A DNA stretch of 64,000 nt from PALSA-612 sp963742925 (lineage in GTDB: Bacteria; Actinomycetota; Thermoleophilia; Gaiellales; Gaiellaceae), in assembly GCA_963742925.1 (NCBI GenBank), contig CAVUNV010000007.1, positions 124,001 through 188,000 on the forward strand. Direction: 5' to 3'. How positions within the stretch are numbered: position 1 is the stretch's first letter; each line of letters opens with the position of its first letter. Positions 55,538 through 63,004 of this stretch are shown piece by piece. The notes beneath the pieces are model-generated. The model had not been told where the DNA came from, did no database searches, and was given only the letters and a program-made list of their open reading frames with translations. The position numbers and the translations under genes were made by a program.

Positions 55538-56468
55538 GTGAGCGCAGCTGACCCGCAGACGACGCGTGTCGGCTGGATCGGCACCGGCGTGATGGGACTG
55601 TCGATGTGCGGGCACGTGCTCGACGCCGGCTACCAGGTGACGGTGCACAACCGGACGCGCTCGCGCGCCGAGCCGCTCCTCGAACGGGGGGCGACCTGGG
55701 CCGACACGCCGGCGGCGGTCGCGGCCGCAGCAGACGTGGTGTGCTCCATCGTCGGCTACCCGGCCGACGTGCGCGCCGTGATCCTCGGTGAGGACGGTGT
55801 GCTGAGCGGCGCGGCGCCGGGAGCGGTGCTCGTCGACTTCACGACGAGCGAGCCGTCACTGGCGATCGAGATCCACGAGGCCGCCGCCGCCAGGGACGTG
55901 GCATCGGTGGACGCGCCCGTGTCGGGCGGCGACGTGGGTGCCCGGAACGCGACGCTGTCGATCATGGTCGGCGGCGACGAGGACGCCGTCGAGCGCGTCC
56001 GCCCGCTGCTCGACGTGATGGGCAAGACGATCGTGCGCCAGGGCGGGCCCGGGCGCGGGGCAGCACACGAAGATGGTCAACCAGATCCTGATCGCGACGG
56101 GGATGATCGGCGTCTGCGAGGCGCTGCTCTACGCCTACAAGGCCGGCCTCGACCTCGAGACGGTGCTCGAGTCGGTCGGGCCGGGCGCCGCCGGCTCGTG
56201 GTCGCTGGCGAACTACGCGCCGCGGATGCTGAAGGGCGACTTCGAGCCGGGCTTCGTCGTCGAGCACTTCGTCAAGGACATGGGCATCGCCCTCGCCGAG
56301 GCCCGCCGGATGAATCTGTCGCTGCCGGGCCTGGCGCTCGCCGAGCAGCTCTACGTCGCGCTCACGGCCCAGGGCAAGGGCCGCAAGGGCACGCACTCCC
56401 TCATCCTCGCGCTTTCCGGCCTCTCCAACGTGGACTGGGAAGCGAGAAGCGCGACGCCAGCTGTGTAG
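55538..56468 (+). CDS. NAD(P)-dependent 3-hydroxyisobutyrate-dehydrogenase-like enzyme, one frameshift
   Basis: About 309 residues joined. RVGWIGTGVMGLSMCGHVLDAGYQVTVHNRT is the GxGxMG Rossmann fold. DAPVSGGDVGARNATLSIMVGG is the substrate-binding signature. After a +1 shift near 56055, KMVNQILIATGMIGVCEALLYAYKAGLD carries the catalytic Lys (in the K-x-x-N helix), and GSWSLANYAPRMLKGDF and FVKDMGIALAEARR follow. Beta-hydroxyacid dehydrogenase family; could act on hydroxyisobutyrate, tartronate semialdehyde or glyoxylate-type acids. Confidence 0.9.
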
Positions 56469-56628
56469 GCGAGCAGCGGCAGACCGAGCCGCCGAGCTTC
56501 CCGCGCTCGAAGTGGAGGCCGCAGCGGTTGCACGTCGGCGGCAGGATGCCTGCCCGCACGAGCAGCCCGCGGACGAGGATGATCCAGAGCATCGCCCAGG
56601 GAGCGAGAAGCCACGTCTGCGTGATCAC
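56401..56628 (-). CDS. Small membrane protein with Cys motif
   Basis: 75 residues from GTG: VITQTWLLAPWAMLWIILVR starts a single TM helix, then LLVRAGILPPTCNRCGLHFE with GKLGGSVCRC (CNRC and CRC, potential metal site). It overlaps the end of the plus-strand dehydrogenase by 68 nt, so either its C-terminus is shorter (frame error) or the overlap is real. No known family. Confidence 0.45.
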   Translation of the reverse strand: MITQTWLLAPWAMLWIILVRGLLVRAGILPPTCNRCGLHFERGKLGGSVCRCSPTQLASRFSLPSPRWRGRKARG

Positions 56629-56715
56629 CCCTCCGCTATCGGCAGCTTCCGGCGCGGTATTTAGCGCTTCCGGGGGATCGGCGGAGCTCCTCGGCGCCGT
56701 GGCTAGAATGCCGGG

Positions 56716-56961
56716 GTGAGCTGGGTGTTCGTCGGGTTGCTCGCCGGCGCCGTTCTCGTTCTGGTCGGCGCTGAATGGCCCCGGCTCAGCGAGCGCTTCG
56801 GACTCGACGAACGGCGCGAGGCGCGCGAGCAGCGCGTCCGGGCCGAGCGGAAGTCGAAGCTGCGCGTCGTGCGGGACGACTCGGAGGAGTTCGAGGCCAG
56901 CGTCCGCCGCGACCTCGACCGCCTGCCGACGATCGAGAAGAAGCGCGACCCGCGCCGCTGA
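56716..56961 (+). CDS. Small single-pass membrane protein
   Basis: 81 residues. GTG start 6 nt after TAGAAT (56704-56709), leaderless. N-terminal TM helix VSWVFVGLLAGAVLVLVGAE, then a charged helical tail rich in Arg/Glu ending DRLPTIEKKRDPRR. Topology suggests a short outside N-terminus and cytoplasmic tail. Function unknown. Confidence 0.75.
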   Translation: MSWVFVGLLAGAVLVLVGAEWPRLSERFGLDERREAREQRVRAERKSKLRVVRDDSEEFEASVRRDLDRLPTIEKKRDPRR

Positions 56962-56964
56962 CGC

Positions 56965-59430
56965 CTAGCGAACGGTGAACGTTGCGCGGTAGACGCGCGT
57001 GTTCGGCAGGACGCCGCCGAACGTCTCCATGTTCTTCGTCTCCTGGTAGTCGGAGACGGTCAGCTCGAGCGTGTGCTTGCCCGCGCCGAGGCCGTTCAGC
57101 TCGACGGTGACCCGTCCGGCCGCAGTATGAGAACGTCCTGCTTGTAGCCGTCGATCCTCGCGACGAGCGAGGACTCGTCGACGCCTGATCCCTTGTCCTG
57201 GACGGACACGAGCAGCCGCCCGGACGAGGCGACCGTGGGCGTCAACAGCTTCGCGGTCGGAGGCGCCGTGTCGTTCACCCAGAGGCGGAACGTGAACGGC
57301 CCCGCCTGGCTGCGGCCGCGGGTGTCGAACACGACGTCGTACGAGCGTGACGCGGGGGCGATCACGGCGACGACCGGCTCGGGCTGCCCGAACGTGTCCT
57401 GGTAGGGATTCTCGTTGATCGGCAGCGCCGGGATACCGAGGAGGTGGTTCTCGTCACCCGGAAAGACGATCCGCGACGTGACGGCGACACCGGCCGACTG
57501 GCCGGTGACGACGACGCCGAAGTTCGCCACACGCTTCGAGAGCACGACGCGGAATACCTGCTCGGGGCCGGGAAGGTTGTTCGTGATTCCCGAGCCGCCC
57601 GGGTTGTCGGGATAGCGGTACGAGGAGACGCGCGCCTGTCCCAGCTTCGTGTTGCCCTTGTACACGCCCGCCTTCCGGAGGATCGCGCTCGGCTTCTCGA
57701 GGCGCGGGTGCTCACTCCGCAGCCAGAACGGGATCGTGTCGCGTCTCGGTGCCGCGCTTCAGGACGACGAAACCGGTGACGTCCGCCTCTCTGGCGCTCG
57801 CGGCCACGCTCGCCTGGGTCATCACGCTGCCGGGCACGTTGACCGTGGTGGGCGCGGTGACGGAAACGCCGCCGGTCGGGTCCTGGACGGCAACGGACAC
57901 CGTCCACGGTGCCCGCTCCGCCGCCGGCGTCGGTGAGCTGGATCGTCCGTGTCGCCTTGGTGCCCACCTTGACCAGACCGAACGAGATACCGGTCGGCGA
58001 GGAGAAGATCAGCGGGTCGTTCGCGGTCGGGACGTAGATCAGGCCGCCGCCCTCGCGAGTTGTCGGCACCTCGTCGCCGCGAGCGTTGAGGACGGGCCGG
58101 CCAGTGAGGACGAGCGCGGACTTGATCTGCTCGACGGTCCATTCCGGGTGCTGCTGGCGCAGCAACGCGGCTGCCGCAGCCACATGAGGAGTCGCCATGC
58201 TGGTTCCGCTGAACTCGGCCCAGAGGCCCTCGCTCGGCGGCACGGAGGACAGGATCGCCACGCCGGGCGCGCTTACGTCGGGTTTCATCCCCAGCGAGAC
58301 GGGCGTCGGCCCAGCGGACGAGAACGGAGCAATCAGATCGTTCCCCGTGACGGCCGCGGCCGTAATGGCGCCGGACGCGTTCCCCGGGGAGCTGATGCTT
58401 CCGTAGCCCGAATCCTCGAATTCGTTCCCCGCCGCGATCGCCGGGACGACCCCTGCCTTGGCGGCGCCGTCGATGGCCGCGACGACGATGTCCCGGGACG
58501 GCTCGATCTCGGACTCGCCGAGGGAGAGGTTGATCACGTCCATCCCGTCCGTCACCGCGGCTTCCACTCCTGCCGCGATCTCGGGCGCGTTTCCGTCGAG
58601 CCCGAAGGACGGCGTCGGCACGGCGTAGACCTTGTAGTTGCCGAGGTAGGCGCGAGGCGCGATGCCCGAGATCGGCCCTGCCGAGACAGCGTTTGCGAGG
58701 TAGTCACCTGCGGCGATCCCGCCCACGTGCGTGCCGTGGTCGTCCTGACTGCCTGACGTTGGCGAACGGCAGCGTCTCGATCGGCGAGGTCGCGCCCGGA
58801 GGGGCGAACGTCCGGGCGACGATGACCTTCGGCGTGGTGAATGCGGTGTTGCCCTTCGGGAAACCCGGGGGATAGACGTAGCCGGTCGGATCGAAGAAGG
58901 GATGGGCCTGGTCGACGCCCTCGTCGAGGATGCCGATCTTCATGCCGTTCCCCGCACGTGGAGAAACTCGGCAAGCCCCAAAGCTGATCCGCGCCGATCA
59001 GTTCCGCGTCGGGGACGCCGGCGAGGTGGTACTTGACGTCAGGGTAGACCGCGTCGACGCCCGGGATCCGCGAGAGCCTCGAGAGATCGCTCGAAGGGAC
59101 GACGACCGCCAGTCCGTCGAGCACCACCTTGTAGCGCCAGCGCACCTTCGCCGAAGGGATGGCGCGCTCGATCCGCCGGACGAGCGCGTCCTGCCGGAGC
59201 GTCAGATCGTGGAGATAGGAAAGGCTCGAAGGGGACTGCAGGTCGAGCCGCTGCGCCTTCGCCTGCACGGTCAGCACGCGGCTTCCCTGCACCGCGTCGG
59301 CCAGCGACGGCGCCGCGAGTGTGACGACGACCTCCGTGCGCGGGGCCGCGGAGGCGTGCGCGACCGGGGCCGCGCCGAACGCCACCAAGCCTGCCAGCGC
59401 GATCAAGACCCCCCGTCTCAGACCATTCAT
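56965..59430 (-). pseudogene. Secreted S8 family serine protease, at least five frameshifts
   Basis: About 820 codons. Signal peptide region RRGVLIALAGLVAFGAAPVAHASA, then propeptide IPSAKVRWRYKVVLDGLAVV and AGVPDAELIGADQLWGL. After a shift, MKIGILDEGVDQAHPFFDP (catalytic Asp). Next frame: GGIAAGDYLANAVSAGPISG, DVINLSLGESEIEP, FSGTSMATPHVAAAAALLRQ (catalytic Ser). Then further frames with PTGISFGLVKVGTKATR and Fn/Ig-like C-terminal domains (VFRVVLSKRVANFGVVVTG). The His motif falls in the broken region near 58730. More breaks than any neighbour; either a low-quality patch or a real pseudogene. Confidence 0.8.
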
Positions 59431-59487
59431 GGTACGGAGATCGCCCCGAGCCCGGGGCTACAATGTGCTCCCGCGCGGCAGCCGTCT

Positions 59488-59513
59488 CGAGTCGGCCTTC
59501 GGCCACTGACTCG
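59488..59513. other. Hairpin between the S8 gene and tRNA-Leu
   Basis: CGAGTC-GGCC-TTC-GGCC-act-GACTCG (59488-59513). Compact imperfect stem in the 197-nt gap; no T-run. The gap holds no gene; a TAGAAT box (59612-59617) 10 nt before tRNA-Leu is its likely -10. Confidence 0.4.
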
Positions 59514-59627
59514 AAACGGCGGGGACGTCCACGCCTGACAGAGACGGGCGCACCCGAGCGAAGCCCGGATGCGCCGCCGAACTCCTCAGCAGGTGCTCGC
59601 CGGGCGGGCGTTAGAATCGTGGAGCGG

Positions 59628-59711
59628 GCGGATGTGGCGGAATTGGTAGACGCGCACGGTTCAGGTCCGTGTGGGGGTAACCCCGTGGAGGTTCAAGTCC
59701 TCTCATCCGCA
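59628..59711 (+). tRNA. tRNA-Leu (CAG)
   Basis: 84 nt, class II with a long variable arm (GTGGGGGTAACCCCGT). Acceptor GCGGATG/CATCCGC, anticodon loop TTCAGGT giving CAG, T-arm GGTTCAAGTCC. CCA not encoded. The 3' 18 nt are also the end of the integrase frame on the other strand, marking the integration site of element 3. Confidence 0.96.
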
Positions 59712-60887
59712 CCTAGCTTCTGAGCAGGGCTTTCGCTCCTCGGGACTCCGAGTAGTGCGCAGTCAGTGCACAAACGATCGCGGCGGCCGCCGTTTCGCTG
59801 GTCGAAAGCGTCGAAAACGGCGCGTAGGTACTGATCGAGTCGGTGCTTGAGACGGGCGTAGGTCGTCCTCGATCTGCACGGTGCTCGAGCCCAAGATCAC
59901 GGCCAGGTAGGAGAGCTGGATCGCCGCTCGTCGATCGCCCAGGTCGCGAAGGTGTGCCGGGTGTCGTAGAGCCGGCGATGCTCGAGGCCGGCGGCCCGGA
60001 TCGCGGGCGTCCATTCGCTGTAGCGGAACCGTTCGATGTCGATCGTAGTGGCCGCGCGCGAGCGGGGAAGAGGATCTGCGAGTCGATCCTGATCGCGGCA
60101 TCTGATCGAGGGCCTCGCAGCGACGACCTGAGTTCTGAGTGGCACGGCGTCGCACGGAGCCGCTCCGGCGTCTTGCACGCCTTTCAGCACGTCTCCGCGT
60201 GAACCGACGGCGGACGCTGGAGGAGGCCTTCGCCTGCCGGTCGATGTCGCGCGCGGTGGAGGCCGAATAGCTCCTCGGGCCGGAGGCCGGTGCCGGCGAG
60301 CACGATCGGGATCGCGCCGATACCGCGGGTCGAGCTCCGCGGCGACGGCCTCGACCTCGGCCCACGTCTCGAACGGGAACACGTCGCGGCGCTCGTGCCT
60401 CTTCCGCTTCGGGTTCTTGATCCCCGCGGATGCGTCACGGGTGACGAGACCACGCGCCGAGGCCCAGGAGAGCGCCTGCCGGAACGCCCGGAAAACGTCC
60501 GCGCCTGCTGCCCGACGGTAGCTGCTCGCGCCAGTCCTCGAGCTCGATCCTGCGCAGGCTGTCCGGGTGACGCTCGCCGAACTCGGCGCGGGCGTGCTTC
60601 AACTGCGCGGTCAGCTTCCGCACGGTGGCCGGGTCAATCGTGCGGCCGTGCTTGTCGAGAAACACGTCGAGCAGGCCGTCGACCGTCTGCGATCGTTCGC
60701 TCGCGGGGATCGCCTCGCCTCGCCGTAGGGCCGAGATCTCATCCACCTTCACCCGGAGCCACGTCGACGCGGCCGTTGCGGTGGAGAAGCCACCCTGGTA
60801 CTGCCGGACACCGGCCTCGTCATAGAACCGGGCGCCGTAGTTGCGTTGGCTGCGCTTGACGATCGCGCCCGTCTGCTGTTTAGGCAT
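59693..60887 (-). CDS. Tyrosine recombinase (integrase) of element 3, multiple frameshifts
   Basis: About 397 residues. N-terminal PKQQTGAIVKRSQRNYGARF and RTIDPATVRKLTAQLKHARA (core-binding). Catalytic pieces: IGAIPIVLAGTGLRPEELFGLHR (first Arg), LEHRRLYDTRHTFATWAI (HxxRH-like box), then, allowing one extra C, IEDDYARLKHRLDQYLRAVF with the Tyr nucleophile. Corrected, the frame runs into tRNA-Leu and stops at 59693-59695. At least five shifts, but the catalytic residues survive. Start ATG 60887 overlaps the HTH stop by 8 nt. Confidence 0.82.
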
Positions 60888-61152
60888 CGTCGCCTCCCTT
60901 CGCTCCCCGCAGGAGCTTGTGTGCCGTCTCCCGGCTGATCCCGGCCTCGCGGGCCAACCTGGCGACGTCAAGCCGGGCGGCCTTGCCGCGGACGAGGAGC
61001 GTCTGCAGTTCCTGCCGTGCCTGGTCTGCTTCGAGCCGTATTCGCTCTCGCCAAACGAGGTTGATCGCCAGGGCGCCTATCACGACGCGTTGTTCAGCGG
61101 CAACCTTCTCTTCGAGCCCCACGGGTGTCACCTCCAGGTCGACCTGTGTCAA
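60880..61152 (-). CDS. Small HTH-like protein upstream of the integrase
   Basis: 90 residues from a TTG at 61152. The middle is helical (EQRVVIGALAINLVWRERIR, LEADQARQELQTLL) and the C-terminus RLDVARLAREAGISRETAHKLLRG is a homeodomain/HTH-like DNA-binding segment. The TTG lies 8 nt after the -10 box and inside the palindromic operator, so the mRNA may be leaderless; a GTG at 61131 is the alternative. A candidate repressor of its own promoter. Confidence 0.7.
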   Translation of the reverse strand: MTQVDLEVTPVGLEEKVAAEQRVVIGALAINLVWRERIRLEADQARQELQTLLVRGKAARLDVARLAREAGISRETAHKLLRGAKGGDDA

Positions 61153-61164
61153 TCACACTGACAC
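61146..61164. promoter_or_regulatory. Palindromic operator over the -10 of element 3
   Basis: GTGTCA (61146-61151), 7 nt, TGACAC (61159-61164). Perfect 6-bp arms overlapping both the -10 box and the probable start of the HTH gene. Confidence 0.55.
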
Positions 61165-61189
61165 TACCTAGCCACGCCCATGCTGTCAA
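61161..61189 (-). promoter_or_regulatory. Promoter for the HTH-integrase transcript of element 3
   Basis: On the minus strand TTGACA (61189-61184), exactly 17 nt, TAGTGT (61166-61161). The -35 lies inside the end of the excisionase gene. Confidence 0.7.
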
Positions 61190-61403
61190 CTGCCCTGACA
61201 CTTTGCGTCTGGAGGCTCGGGGCAACCCGCCACCCGTCAAGCATCGCCTCCACCTCGGACACCCGGAACCGGACCGGGCCGCCCTTCCGGCCGCCGAGCC
61301 GGAACCCGGGCAGCCGGCCATCCTCGAACCAGTCGAGGATGGTGGAGCTCGAGAGGCCGAGGTAGTCGGCGAGTTCGGCTGCAGTAATGAGGCGGTCGGT
61401 CAC
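61164..61403 (-). CDS. Excisionase-type HTH protein of element 3
   Basis: 79 residues from GTG. RLITAAELADYLGLSSSTILDWFEDGRLPGFRLGGRKGGPVRFRVSEVEAML is a textbook Xis/HTH_17 domain. GGGAG lies 6 nt before the start. Its stop is 11 nt from the next gene, whose promoter overlaps its 3' end. Likely controls integrase direction. Confidence 0.88.
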   Translation of the reverse strand: MTDRLITAAELADYLGLSSSTILDWFEDGRLPGFRLGGRKGGPVRFRVSEVEAMLDGWRVAPSLQTQSVRAVDSMGVAR

Positions 61404-61675
61404 GCCGGCTCCCGCTGAAGCTCTACGGCCGGACTGTCGATAACAGGGGAGGCAGCCGACGCGTCCAGGTTCGCCCTCTCTGTGCCGTTGTGATTGAGCG
61501 TGTCGGCTGCCTCCCGTTTAAGACGCGAAGGCGAAATGCCGATATCGGCATCGGCAGAATCCGGCGCGGGAGACTGAAACCCAAGGACGCGGCCTCGACT
61601 CCGCTTCCCTTCCGCGCCGGCTAGCACTCTCGATCGACGCAACTCACCCACGCTGCAGGCGCCAGGTCGAACGTG

Positions 61676-61681
61676 TAGAAC
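61676..61681 (+). promoter_or_regulatory. -10 box of array gene 1
   Basis: TAGAAC, 9 nt before the ATG at 61691. The 285 nt upstream (61404-61690) contain no gene. Confidence 0.5.
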
Positions 61682-61690
61682 CCAGACCCT

Positions 61691-61900
61691 ATGGCAGTAA
61701 CCTGGAAGGTTCTCGTCCACTACCCGAACGGCACCGACGCGGTGGTTGTCGTGGCTTCTGGTCCGGCGGATGGAACTCTGCTCGCCGTACTTGGCGAGGA
61801 GCCCCGTTGGATGGTGAAGAGGTCGAACGCTCGATTCGGCGTGTTCGAGGGGCAGGATTACGACTACGAAGCGCACGTCAGCGCCGCCGCAGCGGAGTAG
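61691..61900 (+). CDS. Array gene 1: small HYP-motif protein
   Basis: 69 residues: MAVTWKVLVHYPNGTDAVVV, GTLLAVLGEEPRWMVKRSN, GVFEGQDYDYEAHVSAAAAE. Shares with array genes 2 and 3 the layout W/Y-xx-L/I-HYP-x-G, a Trp near the middle and a closing G-x-Y-x-x-E-x-x-V. Beta-rich, acidic C-terminus, no signal peptide. Family unknown; paralogy with its neighbours is seen directly. Confidence 0.7.
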   Translation: MAVTWKVLVHYPNGTDAVVVVASGPADGTLLAVLGEEPRWMVKRSNARFGVFEGQDYDYEAHVSAAAAE

Positions 61901-61905
61901 TTGCC

Positions 61906-61934
61906 TCACGCGGCGCGCTCCGAAGGTGTACAAC
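61906..61934 (+). promoter_or_regulatory. Spacer promoter before array gene 2
   Basis: TCACGC (61906-61911), 17 nt, TACAAC (61929-61934), 8 nt to ATG 61943. Whole spacer is 42 nt. Confidence 0.5.
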
Positions 61935-61942
61935 CGACGTGC

Positions 61943-62170
61943 ATGGCCGTCGCGTCCTACGGTGTCCTCATCCACTACCCGAGCGGGATGTCTCGCGTTG
62001 AAACGCTCGTGGGACCGATGCCGACGAAGGCTGGCGACCCGGTCGAAATCAAACGGCAGCCGACAGGTTCCTGGATCGCTAAGGAAGACCCCAAGATGCA
62101 ACCCTCCGGCGCGCTTGAGGGGAAGAGGTACGACCTCGAGGTTGAGGTCCAGCACCCGCCGGAGGGATAG
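61943..62170 (+). CDS. Array gene 2: small HYP-motif protein
   Basis: 75 residues: MAVASYGVLIHYPSGMSRVE, VEIKRQPTGSWIAKEDPKMQ, ALEGKRYDLEVEVQHPPEG. Diverged paralogue of genes 1 and 3 (shared VLIHYPSG, SWIAK, G-x-Y-x-x-E-V). ATG 8 nt after TACAAC. No known family recognised. Confidence 0.7.
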   Translation: MAVASYGVLIHYPSGMSRVETLVGPMPTKAGDPVEIKRQPTGSWIAKEDPKMQPSGALEGKRYDLEVEVQHPPEG

Positions 62171-62187
62171 GCGACCGCTCACGCTGG

Positions 62188-62215
62188 CCACGCTCGCGCT
62201 CTGAAGGTGTAGAAC
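62188..62215 (+). promoter_or_regulatory. Spacer promoter before array gene 3
   Basis: CCACGC (62188-62193; a TCACGC also at 62179), TAGAAC (62210-62215), 7 nt to ATG 62223. This spacer is 52 nt, 10 longer than the others. Confidence 0.45.
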
Positions 62216-62222
62216 ACGGCTC

Positions 62223-62432
62223 ATGGCGCGCCCGTCCTGGACGACGCTTGTCCACTACCCGGACGGCCGGTCGAAGGTCCGCGTCGTGTTCGAGACACCC
62301 GTGCCCGACGCTCTGCTGGTCGGGCCAGAGGGCGACCGCTGGGTCATGAAAGCGGTGAGGATTAGCGATGGCGAACTCGACGGCCTGACGTACACGCACG
62401 AGGCCCAGGTAGAGCCCGCACCGGAGGAGTAA
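62223..62432 (+). CDS. Array gene 3: small HYP-motif protein
   Basis: 69 residues: MARPSWTTLVHYPDGRSKVR, VFETPVPDALLVGPEGDRWV, DGELDGLTYTHEAQVEPAPE. Same architecture as gene 1 (LVHYPDG; RWVMK versus RWMVK). Same coding length (210 nt). ATG 7 nt after TAGAAC. Confidence 0.7.
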   Translation: MARPSWTTLVHYPDGRSKVRVVFETPVPDALLVGPEGDRWVMKAVRISDGELDGLTYTHEAQVEPAPEE

Positions 62433-62440
62433 GGCGCCGG

Positions 62441-62467
62441 TCACGCCGCCCCTACTAGAGCTAGGGT
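62441..62467 (+). promoter_or_regulatory. Spacer promoter before array gene 4
   Basis: TCACGC (62441-62446), 15 nt, TAGGGT (62462-62467), 7 nt to GTG 62475. Spacer 42 nt. Confidence 0.45.
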
Positions 62468-62474
62468 TTGCGCC

Positions 62475-62684
62475 GTGCGCGAGTACAACGTCCGGCTCGT
62501 GCTCTCCGACGGTTACTTCGTCGACGGCTTGTTCGTGTTCCGGGGTGAGAGCCTCCCCGAAGAGAATCAGGTCATCACCGTCGAGTCGAAGCGTGTTCCT
62601 CCCGAGCGTGCTCGCCGGGCACGTGTAGCGCGGGTGATGGAGCATGACGACGGCCTGCTGATTCACGCGACCGAGTTGAGATAG
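62475..62684 (+). CDS. Array gene 4: small protein
   Basis: 69 residues from GTG: VREYNVRLVLSDGYFVDGLF, VFRGESLPEENQVITVESKR, then VMEHDDGLLIHATELR. The YNVRLVLSDG start is reminiscent of W-x-x-L-V-HYP-x-G in its neighbours but lacks the HYP motif; possibly a more distant relative. Coding length again 210 nt. Unknown function. Confidence 0.65.
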   Translation: MREYNVRLVLSDGYFVDGLFVFRGESLPEENQVITVESKRVPPERARRARVARVMEHDDGLLIHATELR

Positions 62685-62692
62685 CCCCATGG

Positions 62693-62719
62693 TCACGCCG
62701 CCCTCGTGTGCGGTAGAAC
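62693..62719 (+). promoter_or_regulatory. Spacer promoter before array gene 5
   Basis: TCACGC (62693-62698), 15 nt, TAGAAC (62714-62719), 7 nt to GTG 62727. Spacer 42 nt. Confidence 0.5.
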
Positions 62720-62726
62720 ACGTCCT

Positions 62727-63002
62727 GTGGCCGACTCAGGGATCACAGAGGTCGACGTCGAGACCAACAGACAGACGATTCGCGTCCCGGTGGAGCGGTT
62801 ACGGGCGCTCGCCGACAAGCTGCATGCGGTTGACTCCGCCGCCAGTGTGCTCGCGAAGATCGAGGACGGGATCAAGAGCGGCACGGCGATCAGATTCACG
62901 AAGGATGAGAAGCCCTTGGTTTTGGCGGCGCTGTGGAACTGGCGACCCGGAGACATCGGTCTCGAGCTGTGGCGGTTGCGGAACGCGCTCGTGGACGAGT
63001 GA
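62727..63002 (+). CDS. Array gene 5: small hypothetical protein
   Basis: 91 residues: VADSGITEVDVETNRQTIRV, PVERLRALADKLHAVDSAAS, KPLVLAALWNWRPGDIGLEL. GTG 62727 is preferred to an upstream in-frame GTG at 62706 because TAGAAC lies 7 nt before it. No similarity to genes 1-4 in the protein, but the same promoter spacing. Ends 2 nt before the convergent ATPase gene. Confidence 0.65.
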   Translation: MADSGITEVDVETNRQTIRVPVERLRALADKLHAVDSAASVLAKIEDGIKSGTAIRFTKDEKPLVLAALWNWRPGDIGLELWRLRNALVDE

Positions 63003-63004
63003 AC

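Noticed and set aside
59463..59723. 86-codon ORF over tRNA-Leu
   Set aside because: Its C-terminal half translates the tRNA gene, so it is not a protein gene.
61400..62224. 274-codon minus-strand ORF opposite the small-gene array
   Set aside because: It is antisense to two paralogous genes that have consistent promoters; its own translation shows no domain.
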